Shown: in pieces, positions 9,265-17,522 of the stretch
Layout: each line of letters starts with the position of its first letter
Numbering within the stretch: position 1 is the stretch's first letter
DNA from: JAJYVT01 sp027339205
GTDB taxonomy: Bacteria > Actinomycetota > Acidimicrobiia > Acidimicrobiales > RAAP-2
Assembly (NCBI GenBank): GCA_027339205.1
Contig: DAHWOV010000001.1
Coordinates: 7,365-71,364 of the forward strand
Direction of reading: 5' to 3'
DNA: 64,000 nt
The notes under the pieces: model-generated
What the model was told of the DNA's origin: nothing
Database searches by the model: none
What the model saw: the letters and a program-made list of their open reading frames with translations, nothing else
Translations under genes and position numbers: made by a program

Positions 9265-10813
9265 CGTCACGATGCCGCAGCTGGGTGAGACGGTCACCGA
9301 GGGGACCATCACCCGATGGATGAAGTCCGTGGGCGACCACGTCGAACGCGACGAGCCGCTCTTCGAGGTCTCGACGGACAAGGTCGACTCGGAGGTCCCG
9401 GCCCCCGCGAGCGGTGTGCTCTCCGAGATCGTGGTCCCCGAGGGAGAGACGGTCCCCGTGGGCGCCCGTCTCGCGGTCATCTCCGACGGCGCGGGGGCCA
9501 GCGCCCCGGCGTCTGCGCCGCAAGCCGCCGCTGCGCCTGCAGCCGCCGCTGCGCCACAACCCGCCGCTGCGCCTGCGGAGGCGGTTTCGCCACCCGCCTC
9601 GCCGCCCGGGGCGCCTCCCACGCCCGAGCCGCTCGTGTCGTCGCAGGCAGCACCCGCGTCCTACCCGGCACAGGCAGCACCGCCGCCGCCGCCGACCGGA
9701 TACGCGCCGCGACCGAGCGAGACCGGGTCCCCTGCCGGCCCTGCCCCTGGGGGCGACGGCGAAGCCACGCGCGTGGAGGGAATGCTCCTCTCCCCGGTCG
9801 TTCGCCGTCTTCTCGACGAGAACGGCATCTCTCCCTCCGAGGTCACCGGCACGGGGCTCGGTGGGCGGATCACGAGAGAGGACGTCCTCGGTTTCATCGA
9901 CGCGCGCCGCGGGGCTGGGGCCGGCGTTGCCGCGCCTTCGGCGTCGGCTCCGCCAGCTGCGCCGTTCCCTCCGCCGCCAGCCCCCCAAGCGCCGCCACCG
10001 CCAGCCCCCCAAGCGCCGCCGCCGCCAGCTCCCCCGCCGGCCGGCATGCCGGTCCCCGCGGCTCCTACGCAGAGCGCCGCCACCGCCGTCTTCCGCCCCT
10101 CGGCGGACCGGTTGGTGCCGTTCTCGAACATGCGGCGTCGGACCGCAGAGCACATGGTCCGTTCGAAGGCCACCTCGCCGCACGCCTACATCGCGTACGA
10201 AGCGGACTTCGAGAACGTCGACCGCGTGCGCAAGGTGTGGCGTGACCGCTTCAAGAGCGAGGAGGGGTTCTCGCTCACGTACCTCCCCTTCATCGCGCGA
10301 GCGACCGTCGACGCGCTCCGAGAGTTCCCCAATCTGAACGCGTCGGTCGTCGAGGACTCTCTGGTCGTGCACCAGCAGGTGAATCTCGGGATCGCGGTCG
10401 ACCTCAACCACGAGGGGCTCATCGTCCCCGTCATCCACCACGCAGAGGAGATCACGCTTCGCGGGATCGCGCGGCGGGTCAGGGACCTCGCCGACCGCGC
10501 CCGCAACAGGCAGCTGACCGCCGACGACATCGCCGGGGGCACGTTCTCCGTCACCAACGACGGGCCGTTCGGCACGTACTTCACCGTGCCGATCATCAAC
10601 CAGCCGCAGGTCGCGATCCTGGCGACCGACGGCGTCCGCCGCCGCCCCGTCGTCGTCGAGCTCGCCGACGGCAGCGAGTCCATCGCCATCCACTCCGTCG
10701 GGATGATCGGGCTCAGCTGGGACCACCGTGCGGTGGACGGCGCGTACGTGTCGTCCTTCCTTCGCCGGGTCGCGCAGGCCCTCTCCACGCGCGACTGGGC
10801 TTCCGAGCTGTAG
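9257..10813 (+). CDS. sucB: Dihydrolipoamide acyltransferase E2 (SucB/AceF type)
   Basis: Core acyltransferase of a 2-oxoacid dehydrogenase complex, 518 residues. One lipoyl domain at residues 1-80 with lipoylated Lys in VSTDKVDSEV, then a long Ala/Pro-rich linker. A peripheral-subunit-binding domain (SPVVRRLLDENGISPSEV... GGRITREDVLGFI) lies near residues 175-215. A second Ala/Pro/Gln linker of direct repeats precedes the catalytic domain (from ~280) with DHRAVDG near the C-terminus. TTG start at 9257 inside the lpdA end, with GGAAGGGG just upstream. The DKVDSEV signature is usual for actinobacterial SucB, which can serve both pyruvate and 2-oxoglutarate complexes, so substrate assignment is not settled. 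Confidence 0.9.
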   Translation: MADVTMPQLGETVTEGTITRWMKSVGDHVERDEPLFEVSTDKVDSEVPAPASGVLSEIVVPEGETVPVGARLAVISDGAGASAPASAPQAAAAPAAAAAPQPAAAPAEAVSPPASPPGAPPTPEPLVSSQAAPASYPAQAAPPPPPTGYAPRPSETGSPAGPAPGGDGEATRVEGMLLSPVVRRLLDENGISPSEVTGTGLGGRITREDVLGFIDARRGAGAGVAAPSASAPPAAPFPPPPAPQAPPPPAPQAPPPPAPPPAGMPVPAAPTQSAATAVFRPSADRLVPFSNMRRRTAEHMVRSKATSPHAYIAYEADFENVDRVRKVWRDRFKSEEGFSLTYLPFIARATVDALREFPNLNASVVEDSLVVHQQVNLGIAVDLNHEGLIVPVIHHAEEITLRGIARRVRDLADRARNRQLTADDIAGGTFSVTNDGPFGTYFTVPIINQPQVAILATDGVRRRPVVVELADGSESIAIHSVGMIGLSWDHRAVDGAYVSSFLRRVAQALSTRDWASEL

Positions 10814-10815
10814 CC

Positions 10816-12567
10816 GTGCTACGCATTCGCCGCCTCGGGCAAGTCAGCTACGCCGAGGCGTTCGATCTCCAGCATGCGCTCGCGCAGCGAGGAGGCGACG
10901 ACTACTTGCTGCTGGTGGAGCACCCCCACGTCTACACGCTCGGCGTGCGCGCCGACCCCGCACACGTCCTTCGCGATCCGGCGTCAGTCGGGGCGACGCT
11001 CTTTCGGACCGACCGGGGCGGCGACGTGACCTATCACGGGCCGGGCCAGCTCGTCGCCTACCCGATCGTGACGCTCGAGGACCATCCCGGCGCGGGCCCG
11101 CTCCACGTGCACCGCATCGAACAGCTGGTCATCGACGCGCTCGGCTTACTGGGGGTCGAGGCGTCACGGCACGAGGGCTACCCCGGGGTCTGGGTGGGCG
11201 TCGACGGCCCGTCGCCCCGCAAGGTGGCCGCCATCGGGGTACGGACCATGCGGGTGGACGGCGGGCGGCGCCGGACCCTCCACGGCGTCGCACTCAACGT
11301 GGACTGCGACCTCGAGATGTTCGGCCACATCGTGCCGTGCGGCATCGCGGACTACGCGGTGACCTCTCTGCGCGCGGAGGGGAACGACGCGTCGATGGAC
11401 GAGGTCGTCGAGGCGGTTGCCTCGCGAGCGGCAGCGGTGTGGGGGACCGACGGCGTCGATCGCCGCGACGTCGACCTGCCGCGAAGGAAACGGCATCCGG
11501 GCGGGAACGCCGACGTCGCCGAGGAGCGGCCTCTGCTGCGCCGGCTTCGGGACGCCGGCACCGACCCCGACGCCGGGATCCCGTTCCGGGCGCGCAAGCC
11601 GGAGTGGCTCCGCGCCCCGGCACGCATGGGGGAGGGGTACGTCTCCCTCGGTCGGACGATCCACGATCTGCGGCTGGTCACTGTCTGCGAGGAGGCAGGC
11701 TGCCCCAACATCTTCGAGTGCTGGGCCGACGGGACGGCCACCTTCATGGTCAACGGCTCGCGCTGCACGCGCGCTTGCGGCTTCTGCCTCGTCGACACGC
11801 GCCGTCCGCTGCCCCTCGACCCGACCGAGCCAGACCGTGTCGCCGAAGCGGTCGCGCGGATGCGGCTGTCGCACGCAGTCATCACGTGTGTCGCTCGCGA
11901 CGACCTCGACGACGGCGGTGCAGGAGCGATCGCGGCCACGGTCCGGGCGGTCCGGCGGCGCAACCCCGAAACGGGAATCGAGGTCCTGGTCTCCGACTTC
12001 AAGGGGGACGCGTCCTCTCTCGAGCTCGTCCTCGACGCGCGCCCCGACGTGCTGAACCACAACGTGGAGACCGTGGTCCGGCTCCAGCGCGCGGTGCGGC
12101 CGTCTGCTGGGTACGCGAGGAGCCTCGCGGTGCTCGCCCGAGCTGCCGACGCCGGGCTCGTAGTGAAGTCGGGGCTCATGGTCGGCCTAGGGGAGTCCGA
12201 GGAGGAGGTCGTCTCCACGCTTGCCGACATGGCGTCCGTCGGCGTGTCGATCGCGACGATCGGGCAGTACCTGCGGCCGAGCGCGGACCACCTGCCGGTC
12301 GCCCGGTGGTGGAGCCCAGCGGAGCTCGAGGCGCTAGCCACCGCCGGACGCGAGCTCGGCCTCTTGCATGTCGAGGCCTCGCCGCTCACGCGGTCGAGCT
12401 ACCACGCGAAGCAGGCCGCCGACGCCGCCTCCTCGCCAGCCGACGCCAGCGAAGACGGCGGCACGGCTCACGCCGCGACGGGGTCAGCCCCGCTGCGCGT
12501 AGTGCTGCGTCCAGGTGTTCCCGTCCCAGTACCGAAGCGTGTCGGGGGTGCCGCTCGGGTCGGGTAG
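10816..12567 (+). CDS. lipB-lipA: LipB-LipA fusion: octanoyltransferase joined to lipoyl synthase
   Basis: One uninterrupted 583-residue frame carries both steps of lipoate assembly. The LipB half (~1-215) has RGGDVTYHGPGQLVAYP, the substrate Lys in RKVAAIGV and the acyl-accepting Cys in VPCGIADYAVTSL. The LipA half (~245-540) has the auxiliary cluster CEEAGCPNIFEC, the radical-SAM cluster CTRACGFC and the RSSYHA serine motif that ligates the auxiliary cluster. GTG 10816 lies 2 bp after the E2 stop, so the fusion sits in one operon with the lipoylated target. The last ~30 residues (after HAKQAADAA) are poorly conserved-looking and are antisense to the convergent DUF2510 gene. Confidence 0.93.
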   Translation: MLRIRRLGQVSYAEAFDLQHALAQRGGDDYLLLVEHPHVYTLGVRADPAHVLRDPASVGATLFRTDRGGDVTYHGPGQLVAYPIVTLEDHPGAGPLHVHRIEQLVIDALGLLGVEASRHEGYPGVWVGVDGPSPRKVAAIGVRTMRVDGGRRRTLHGVALNVDCDLEMFGHIVPCGIADYAVTSLRAEGNDASMDEVVEAVASRAAAVWGTDGVDRRDVDLPRRKRHPGGNADVAEERPLLRRLRDAGTDPDAGIPFRARKPEWLRAPARMGEGYVSLGRTIHDLRLVTVCEEAGCPNIFECWADGTATFMVNGSRCTRACGFCLVDTRRPLPLDPTEPDRVAEAVARMRLSHAVITCVARDDLDDGGAGAIAATVRAVRRRNPETGIEVLVSDFKGDASSLELVLDARPDVLNHNVETVVRLQRAVRPSAGYARSLAVLARAADAGLVVKSGLMVGLGESEEEVVSTLADMASVGVSIATIGQYLRPSADHLPVARWWSPAELEALATAGRELGLLHVEASPLTRSSYHAKQAADAASSPADASEDGGTAHAATGSAPLRVVLRPGVPVPVPKRVGGAARVG

Positions 12568-13170
12568 CCATCCGGCGGGCGTGCCCACCGGGGGCAGGAG
12601 CGCCTGGTGCGCCATGGTGGCGGTCGGCGCTGCCTGCGCCGTCGCGACGCCCGTCTGAGCGGGGGCTTCGCCCGTGGCCCACGCAGCGGGAGCCGGCCAC
12701 GCCGATCCGTTCGCGGCCACCGGCGCCCCCGCGCCGGGAATCCCCGCCACGTCCGCTCCTTGCGCTGTCGTCGCTGCAGATCCGGAGGGAACCGGAGACC
12801 CGGCGGGCGCCGGTTGCGAGGCGGCGGCCAGGTGCGCTGGCGCTTGCGGGAATTGCTGCTGGGACAGCTGCTGGGCAAGCGGCACCTGCGGGGCCGCCTG
12901 GGGCTGCGGGGCTGCCTGGGGCTGCGGGGCTGCCGGCACCTGGGCAGCCGTCGCGGCGGCGAACGCACCGAAGGGGTCGGGGCGGCCAGCCGGCTGCTGC
13001 TGCAGGTCGGCATAGTAATTCGGGGCTTCGGGCTCGGTCTTCGACGCTTCCTTCTTGCGCCTGCGGCTCATCAGGACGATGGCCACGAGCAGCACGATGA
13101 TGACAGCTGCGACCACCGCCTCGATGACGACAAGATTCCGGTTGACGGCCGCCAAGATCGTGGTGTCCAT
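12484..13170 (-). CDS. Membrane-anchored protein with C-terminal DUF2510 domain
   Basis: 228 residues. A single transmembrane helix (VVIEAVVAAVIIVLLVAIVL) after a short N-terminus is followed by RRRKK, giving a cytoplasmic stop. A long Ala/Pro/Gln-rich low-complexity stretch follows, including repeated PQPQAAPQ. It ends with PAGWLPDPSGTPDTLRYWDG and NTWTQHYA, the DUF2510 (PF10708) signature of actinobacterial membrane proteins, whose function is unknown. ATG 13170 is preferred over an earlier in-frame codon because GGGAGGG lies 7-8 bases upstream. The 3' 84 bases overlap the end of the convergent lipB-lipA gene. Confidence 0.85.
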   Translation of the reverse strand: MDTTILAAVNRNLVVIEAVVAAVIIVLLVAIVLMSRRRKKEASKTEPEAPNYYADLQQQPAGRPDPFGAFAAATAAQVPAAPQPQAAPQPQAAPQVPLAQQLSQQQFPQAPAHLAAASQPAPAGSPVPSGSAATTAQGADVAGIPGAGAPVAANGSAWPAPAAWATGEAPAQTGVATAQAAPTATMAHQALLPPVGTPAGWLPDPSGTPDTLRYWDGNTWTQHYAQRG

Positions 13171-13251
13171 GTCACCCTCCCCTCCCCCGCACACGGTAGT
13201 GCTCCTTCGCCCGGGGGGTCAACGAATTCCCACTTCAACCGGAAGGACCGG

Positions 13252-16200
13252 TCAGGCGACGAAGTACTTGGCCTTCGGGTGGTGGCAGACGATGGCGTCG
13301 GTGGTCTGCTCTGGGACCAGCTGGAAGCCGTCGCTCACCGACACGCCGACTCGGTCGCCACCGAGCAGCTCCACGACCTTGGCATTGTCCTCCAGGTCCG
13401 GGCAGGCGGGGTAGCCCCAGCTGTAGCGGCCTCCGCGGTACTGCTGGCGGAACAGACCGGTGAGCGTGGGGCCGTCCTGGTCGGCGAAGCCCAGCTCCTC
13501 TCGGATGCGGCGGTGCCAGTACTCCGCGAGCGCCTCGGTCATCTCCACCCCGAGCCCGTGGAGGAACAGGTAGTCCTGGTAGCGGTTCTCCGCGAAGAGG
13601 CGCGACGTCTCCTCGGACACCTTCGGGCCCATGGTGACGAGCATGAAGGTGGCGAAGTCCTCCTCGCCGGTGCTCGCCGGGCGGAAGAAGTCGGCGATGC
13701 AGAGCCACGGGGGCTTGTCCTGGCGGGGGAACGTGAAGCGCATCCATTCGGCGCTGCGCGTCTCGTCCTTGTAGATCACGAGGTCGTTGCCCTCGGACGC
13801 CGCGGCGAAGTGGCCGTAGGCGACCTGTGGCACGAGGACGTCGGCCTGCTTGGCCTTGTCGAGCTCTTGACGGAGCACTGCCTTGACCCTGGCCTTGAAG
13901 GCCGCGTCATCCTCCCCTGCGGCAGGGCGGAAGCCCCACTGGTTGCGGAAGAGCGCGGTCAGATTGAGGTATCCCGCGACCTCGTCGATGGGGATCCCGC
14001 GGGCCGTCCTCGTGCCGACGAAGGGCGGTCGGAAGAGCTCGTTGTCCAGCTCGACTTCCGGTGAGCGCGCCGGCCGGCCGTCACGTGGCTCGGCGTCGGA
14101 GTCACGCGCGCCGGCCGGCCGGAAGCGGGACGGCACGTTGCGCTGCGAGACCTCACGCCCGAAGAGCGGGTCTTCTCGGCCGCTTCGCCGGAGCTCCGTC
14201 AGGCGGTCCATCGTGCGGAGCCCCTCGAAGGCGTCGCGCCCGTAGAAGACGCGGCCGTCGTAGACCTGGCGCAGGTCGCGCTCCACGTAGGTGCGGGTGA
14301 GCGCGGCCCCGCCGAGCAGCACCGGGAGGTCGGCGAGCCCGCGACGGTTGAGCTCCTCGAGGTTGTCGCGCATGACCAACGTGGACTTCACGAGCAATCC
14401 GCTCATTCCGAGGGCGTCGGCCCCGTGCTCTTGCACGGCTGCCACCATCTCGCCGATGCCGACCTTGATCCCGAGGTTCACCACCTCGTAGCCGTTGTTG
14501 GTGAAGATGATGTCGACGAGGTTCTTCCCGATGTCGTGGACGTCGCCCTTCACGGTCGCGAGCACGACCCTTCCCTTCCCGCCCTGGTCGGCCCGCTCCA
14601 TGTGCGGCTCGAGGTAGGCGACGGCTGCCTTCATCGTCTCGGCGGACTGCAGGACGAAGGGAAGCTGCATCTCTCCGGACGCGAAGAGGTCGCCGACGGT
14701 CCTCATGCCCGCGAGGAGGAATTCGTTCACGATCTCGAGCGCTTCGTGGCCCGAGCCGAGGGCCTCGTCGAGATCGGCTTCGAGACCTTGACGGCGGCCG
14801 TCGACGATGCGCTGCTCGAGGCGGCGCTCGACCGGCCAGTCGGCGTGGCCGTCGTCAGTCACGTGCGATGCGGCGACGCCTTCGAAGAGCGCGAGCAGCT
14901 CCTGCAGCGGGTCATACCCCTCGCGGCGCCGGTCGTGGACGAGGTCGAGGCACACCTCCCGCGCGCGCTCGTCGATTCGCGACAAAGGAAGGATCTTGGC
15001 GGCGTGGACGATCGCCGCATCCAGTCCCGCCTCGACGCACTCGTGCAGGAACACCGAGTTCAGCACCTGCCGCGCGGCCGGGTTCAGGCCGAACGAGACG
15101 TTCGAGAGGCCGATCAGCGTGTGGACGCCGGGGAGCTCGGCTTTGATCGCCATGATCCCCTCGATCGTCTCGACGCCATCGCGCCGGCTCTCCTCCATCC
15201 CCGTCGACAGGGGCAGCGCGAGCGGGTCGAAGATGAGATCGGAGGGTTCGAGCCCGTAGCGCTCCACTGCGATGTCGTGAATGGCCCGAGCGGCTCGGAG
15301 CTTCCACTCGGCGGTCCGCGCCTGTCCCTCCTCGTCGATGCAGGTGCAGACCACCGCGGCGCCGTACTCCCGTGCGAGCCGCAGGAACCGGTCGAGCCGC
15401 GTCCCGTCGCCGTCACCCTCTTCGAGGTTGACCGAGTTGAGGATCGGACGGCCTCCGAGCCACTCCAGGGCAGCCTCGGCGACCGGTGCCTCGGTCGAGT
15501 CGATCATGAGCGGCACGGTCGACTGCGTGGCGAGCCGGCTCGCCACCTCCTTCATGTCGGAGACGCCGTCGGCGCCGGTGTAGTCCACGCAGACGTCGAT
15601 GACGTGCGCCCCCTCGGCGATCTGGTCTCTGGCCATCCCGACGCACGTCTCCCAGTCGCCGGCGAGCATCGCCTCACGGAAGCGCCTGGACCCGTTGGCG
15701 TTCGTCCGTTCCCCCACCACGAGGAACGACGTCTCCTGGGAAAGGGCCACCGAGCCGTAGATCGAGGCGGCGGCGGGCTCGTGCACCGGGCGGCGCGCCG
15801 CCGGCGAGGTCCCCTCGAGCGCGCTCACGACGGCCCGAAGGTGGTCTGGCGTCGTCCCGCAGCAACCGCCGACCGCGCTCACCCCGTACTCGGACACGAA
15901 GCGGTGGAGGTGGTCGGCGAGCTCGTCGGGACTGAGGTCGTAGTGCATCTTGCCCTCGACCACCGACGGCAGTCCTGCGTTCGGGAGGACCGAGACCGGC
16001 ACGCGGGAGTGCGCGCAGAGATAGCGGATCGCTTCGTGCATTTCCGCGGGTCCGGTGGCGCAGTTGAGGCCCACCGCGTCGACCTGCATCGCGTCGAGCG
16101 TGGTGAGCGCTGCAGCGATCTCGGTCCCCGGGAGCATCCTCCCGGTGAGCTCGATAGTGACCTGGACCTGGAGGGGGACTTGCCGACCGGCCGCAACCAT

Positions 16201-16767
16201 CGCCCGCCGGGCGCCGTTGATCGCAGCCTTCGCCGAGAGAAGATCGAAGACCGTCTCGACGAGGAGGAGGTCGACGCCCCCTTCGAGCAGGCCCTTGGCC
16301 TGGGCCTCGTACGCGGCCCGCAGCGCGGGGTAGGAGATCTGCCCGAGCGTCGGGAACTTGGTGCCGGGCCCCATGCTGCCGGCGACCCATCGCGGGCTCC
16401 CTGGTGAGGCGTACTCGTCAGCGACTCGACGAGCGAGCCTGGCTGCCGCGACGTTGATCTCGTGGACCTGATCGCCGATCCCGTACTCGTCGAGCACGAC
16501 CGAGAAGGCGCCGAAGGTGTCGGTCTCGATCACCTCCACCCCGACGTCGAGGAACGAGCGGTGGACGCGTTCGACGGCGCTGGGGCAGCTCAGCACCAGC
16601 ACCTCGTTGCAGCCTTCGAGCTTCGCCCCGCCGAACGCATCGGCGCCGAGATCTTGCAGCTGGAGGTTGGTACCGGTCGCGCCGTCGAAGATCACGACCC
16701 TCTGCGCGACGGCGCTGAGGTAATCCGAGCAGGAGGGATCGAGGCGACCGAGCGGGATCGAGGCCAT
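13252..16767 (-). CDS. metH: Cobalamin-dependent methionine synthase
   Basis: Transfers methyl from methyltetrahydrofolate to homocysteine through methylcobalamin. 1171 residues, full length for the family. Homocysteine domain at ~10-320 with zinc Cys residues in GLNCATG and GGCCGTTP. Pterin domain from ~345 (FLVVGERTNANGSRRF, DVCVDYTG, ISNVSFGLNPAAR). B12 cap and binding domain at ~640-870 with the cobalt-ligand motif KGDVHDIGKN. The reactivation domain lies at ~930-1171, containing GYPACPDLEDNAK and ending with HHPKAKYFVA. ATG 16767 is 44 bp from the divergent cobalamin adenosyltransferase. That gap is far too short for a cobalamin riboswitch. Confidence 0.96.
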   Translation of the reverse strand: MASIPLGRLDPSCSDYLSAVAQRVVIFDGATGTNLQLQDLGADAFGGAKLEGCNEVLVLSCPSAVERVHRSFLDVGVEVIETDTFGAFSVVLDEYGIGDQVHEINVAAARLARRVADEYASPGSPRWVAGSMGPGTKFPTLGQISYPALRAAYEAQAKGLLEGGVDLLLVETVFDLLSAKAAINGARRAMVAAGRQVPLQVQVTIELTGRMLPGTEIAAALTTLDAMQVDAVGLNCATGPAEMHEAIRYLCAHSRVPVSVLPNAGLPSVVEGKMHYDLSPDELADHLHRFVSEYGVSAVGGCCGTTPDHLRAVVSALEGTSPAARRPVHEPAAASIYGSVALSQETSFLVVGERTNANGSRRFREAMLAGDWETCVGMARDQIAEGAHVIDVCVDYTGADGVSDMKEVASRLATQSTVPLMIDSTEAPVAEAALEWLGGRPILNSVNLEEGDGDGTRLDRFLRLAREYGAAVVCTCIDEEGQARTAEWKLRAARAIHDIAVERYGLEPSDLIFDPLALPLSTGMEESRRDGVETIEGIMAIKAELPGVHTLIGLSNVSFGLNPAARQVLNSVFLHECVEAGLDAAIVHAAKILPLSRIDERAREVCLDLVHDRRREGYDPLQELLALFEGVAASHVTDDGHADWPVERRLEQRIVDGRRQGLEADLDEALGSGHEALEIVNEFLLAGMRTVGDLFASGEMQLPFVLQSAETMKAAVAYLEPHMERADQGGKGRVVLATVKGDVHDIGKNLVDIIFTNNGYEVVNLGIKVGIGEMVAAVQEHGADALGMSGLLVKSTLVMRDNLEELNRRGLADLPVLLGGAALTRTYVERDLRQVYDGRVFYGRDAFEGLRTMDRLTELRRSGREDPLFGREVSQRNVPSRFRPAGARDSDAEPRDGRPARSPEVELDNELFRPPFVGTRTARGIPIDEVAGYLNLTALFRNQWGFRPAAGEDDAAFKARVKAVLRQELDKAKQADVLVPQVAYGHFAAASEGNDLVIYKDETRSAEWMRFTFPRQDKPPWLCIADFFRPASTGEEDFATFMLVTMGPKVSEETSRLFAENRYQDYLFLHGLGVEMTEALAEYWHRRIREELGFADQDGPTLTGLFRQQYRGGRYSWGYPACPDLEDNAKVVELLGGDRVGVSVSDGFQLVPEQTTDAIVCHHPKAKYFVA

Positions 16768-16811
16768 CTCGCAGAAAGGCTATTCGCTCGTGCCAGCTAC
16801 CATCCGCATTC

Positions 16812-17438
16812 GTGCGCATCTATACGCGCAAGGGCGACGACGGCACGACGGGGCTCCTCTACGGGGGGCGGGTGGGGAAGGCGAGCCCCAGGATCGAGCT
16901 GAACGGCGCGGTCGACGAGGCGCAGGCCGCGCTCGGCGCGGCCCGCGCGGAGTCCGCCCCCGGGTCGGAGCTAGACGAGCTCCTGATCACGCTCGAAAGG
17001 GAGCTCTACGTGCTGATGGCGGAGGTCGCGACCGCGCCGGCGAACCGCGCCAAGCTGGTCCCAGGAGAGAGCCTGGTCACCGAGGCAATGGTGGCGCGGC
17101 TCGAGGAATGGATCGACCAGCTGACCGAGCGGTTCCCCATGCCGAGGGAATTCGTCGTTCCGGGGGCCAACCGGGCGTCGGCTGCTCTCGACGTCGCCCG
17201 CACGGTCGTGCGCCGGGCAGAACGGGTGCTCGCCTCGACGGCGCCCCTGCAGGAAGGAACGGCCGGGCTCCGGGGCGCAGGTGCCGAGCCGTCGCGGGTC
17301 GGGCCCTACCTCAACCGATTGTCGGACTTGCTCTGGACGATGGCACGCTGGCAGGAAGGGGAGGTCCACTTGGCCGCTCGCGAGCAGCCCGGTCGTCGCT
17401 CTCGGCAGGGAGCCCGGGGCGAGGGATCGCCTGCGTGA
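16812..17438 (+). CDS. Cob(I)alamin adenosyltransferase, PduO type
   Basis: Makes adenosylcobalamin from cob(I)alamin and ATP. 208 residues. N-terminal MRIYTRKGDDGTTGLLYGGR is the ATP-binding signature, and the C-terminal helices include ASAALDVARTVVRRAER and YLNRLSDLLWTMAR, both diagnostic of PduO-type ATRs. GTG start at 16812. Divergent from metH. The cofactor it makes is what the acyl-CoA mutase at 50.4 kb requires. The C-terminal tail (~25 residues, basic and Gly-rich) runs into a tandem-repeat junction. Confidence 0.92.
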   Translation: MRIYTRKGDDGTTGLLYGGRVGKASPRIELNGAVDEAQAALGAARAESAPGSELDELLITLERELYVLMAEVATAPANRAKLVPGESLVTEAMVARLEEWIDQLTERFPMPREFVVPGANRASAALDVARTVVRRAERVLASTAPLQEGTAGLRGAGAEPSRVGPYLNRLSDLLWTMARWQEGEVHLAAREQPGRRSRQGARGEGSPA

Positions 17439-17511
17439 AGACCGCCCGTGCGAAGACTGCCTGCGTGAAGAGCGCCCGGGTGTAGCCCGGGTGAAGACCG
17501 CCTGCGTGAAG
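17432..17511. repeat. Imperfect GCGTGAAGA-type repeat between adenosyltransferase and pepA
   Basis: Four to five degenerate copies of a unit near GCGTGAAGACCGCC (14-17 bp) fill the 85-bp gap after the adenosyltransferase stop. The last copy runs into the ribosome binding site GGAGGA used by pepA. No terminator is evident, so co-transcription is likely. Confidence 0.6.
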
Positions 17512-17522
17512 GAGGAGTGCTG

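Noticed and set aside
10728..13100. Long rightward frame covering lipB-lipA in another frame
   Set aside because: Arg/Ala-rich shadow of the lipB-lipA coding sequence.
14425..16407. 660-codon rightward frame
   Set aside because: Antisense to metH, which has complete domain motifs in the other direction.
16768..16811. Possible cobalamin or SAM riboswitch in front of metH
   Set aside because: Only 44 bp separate the divergent starts, too short for either riboswitch, and no B12-box is present.
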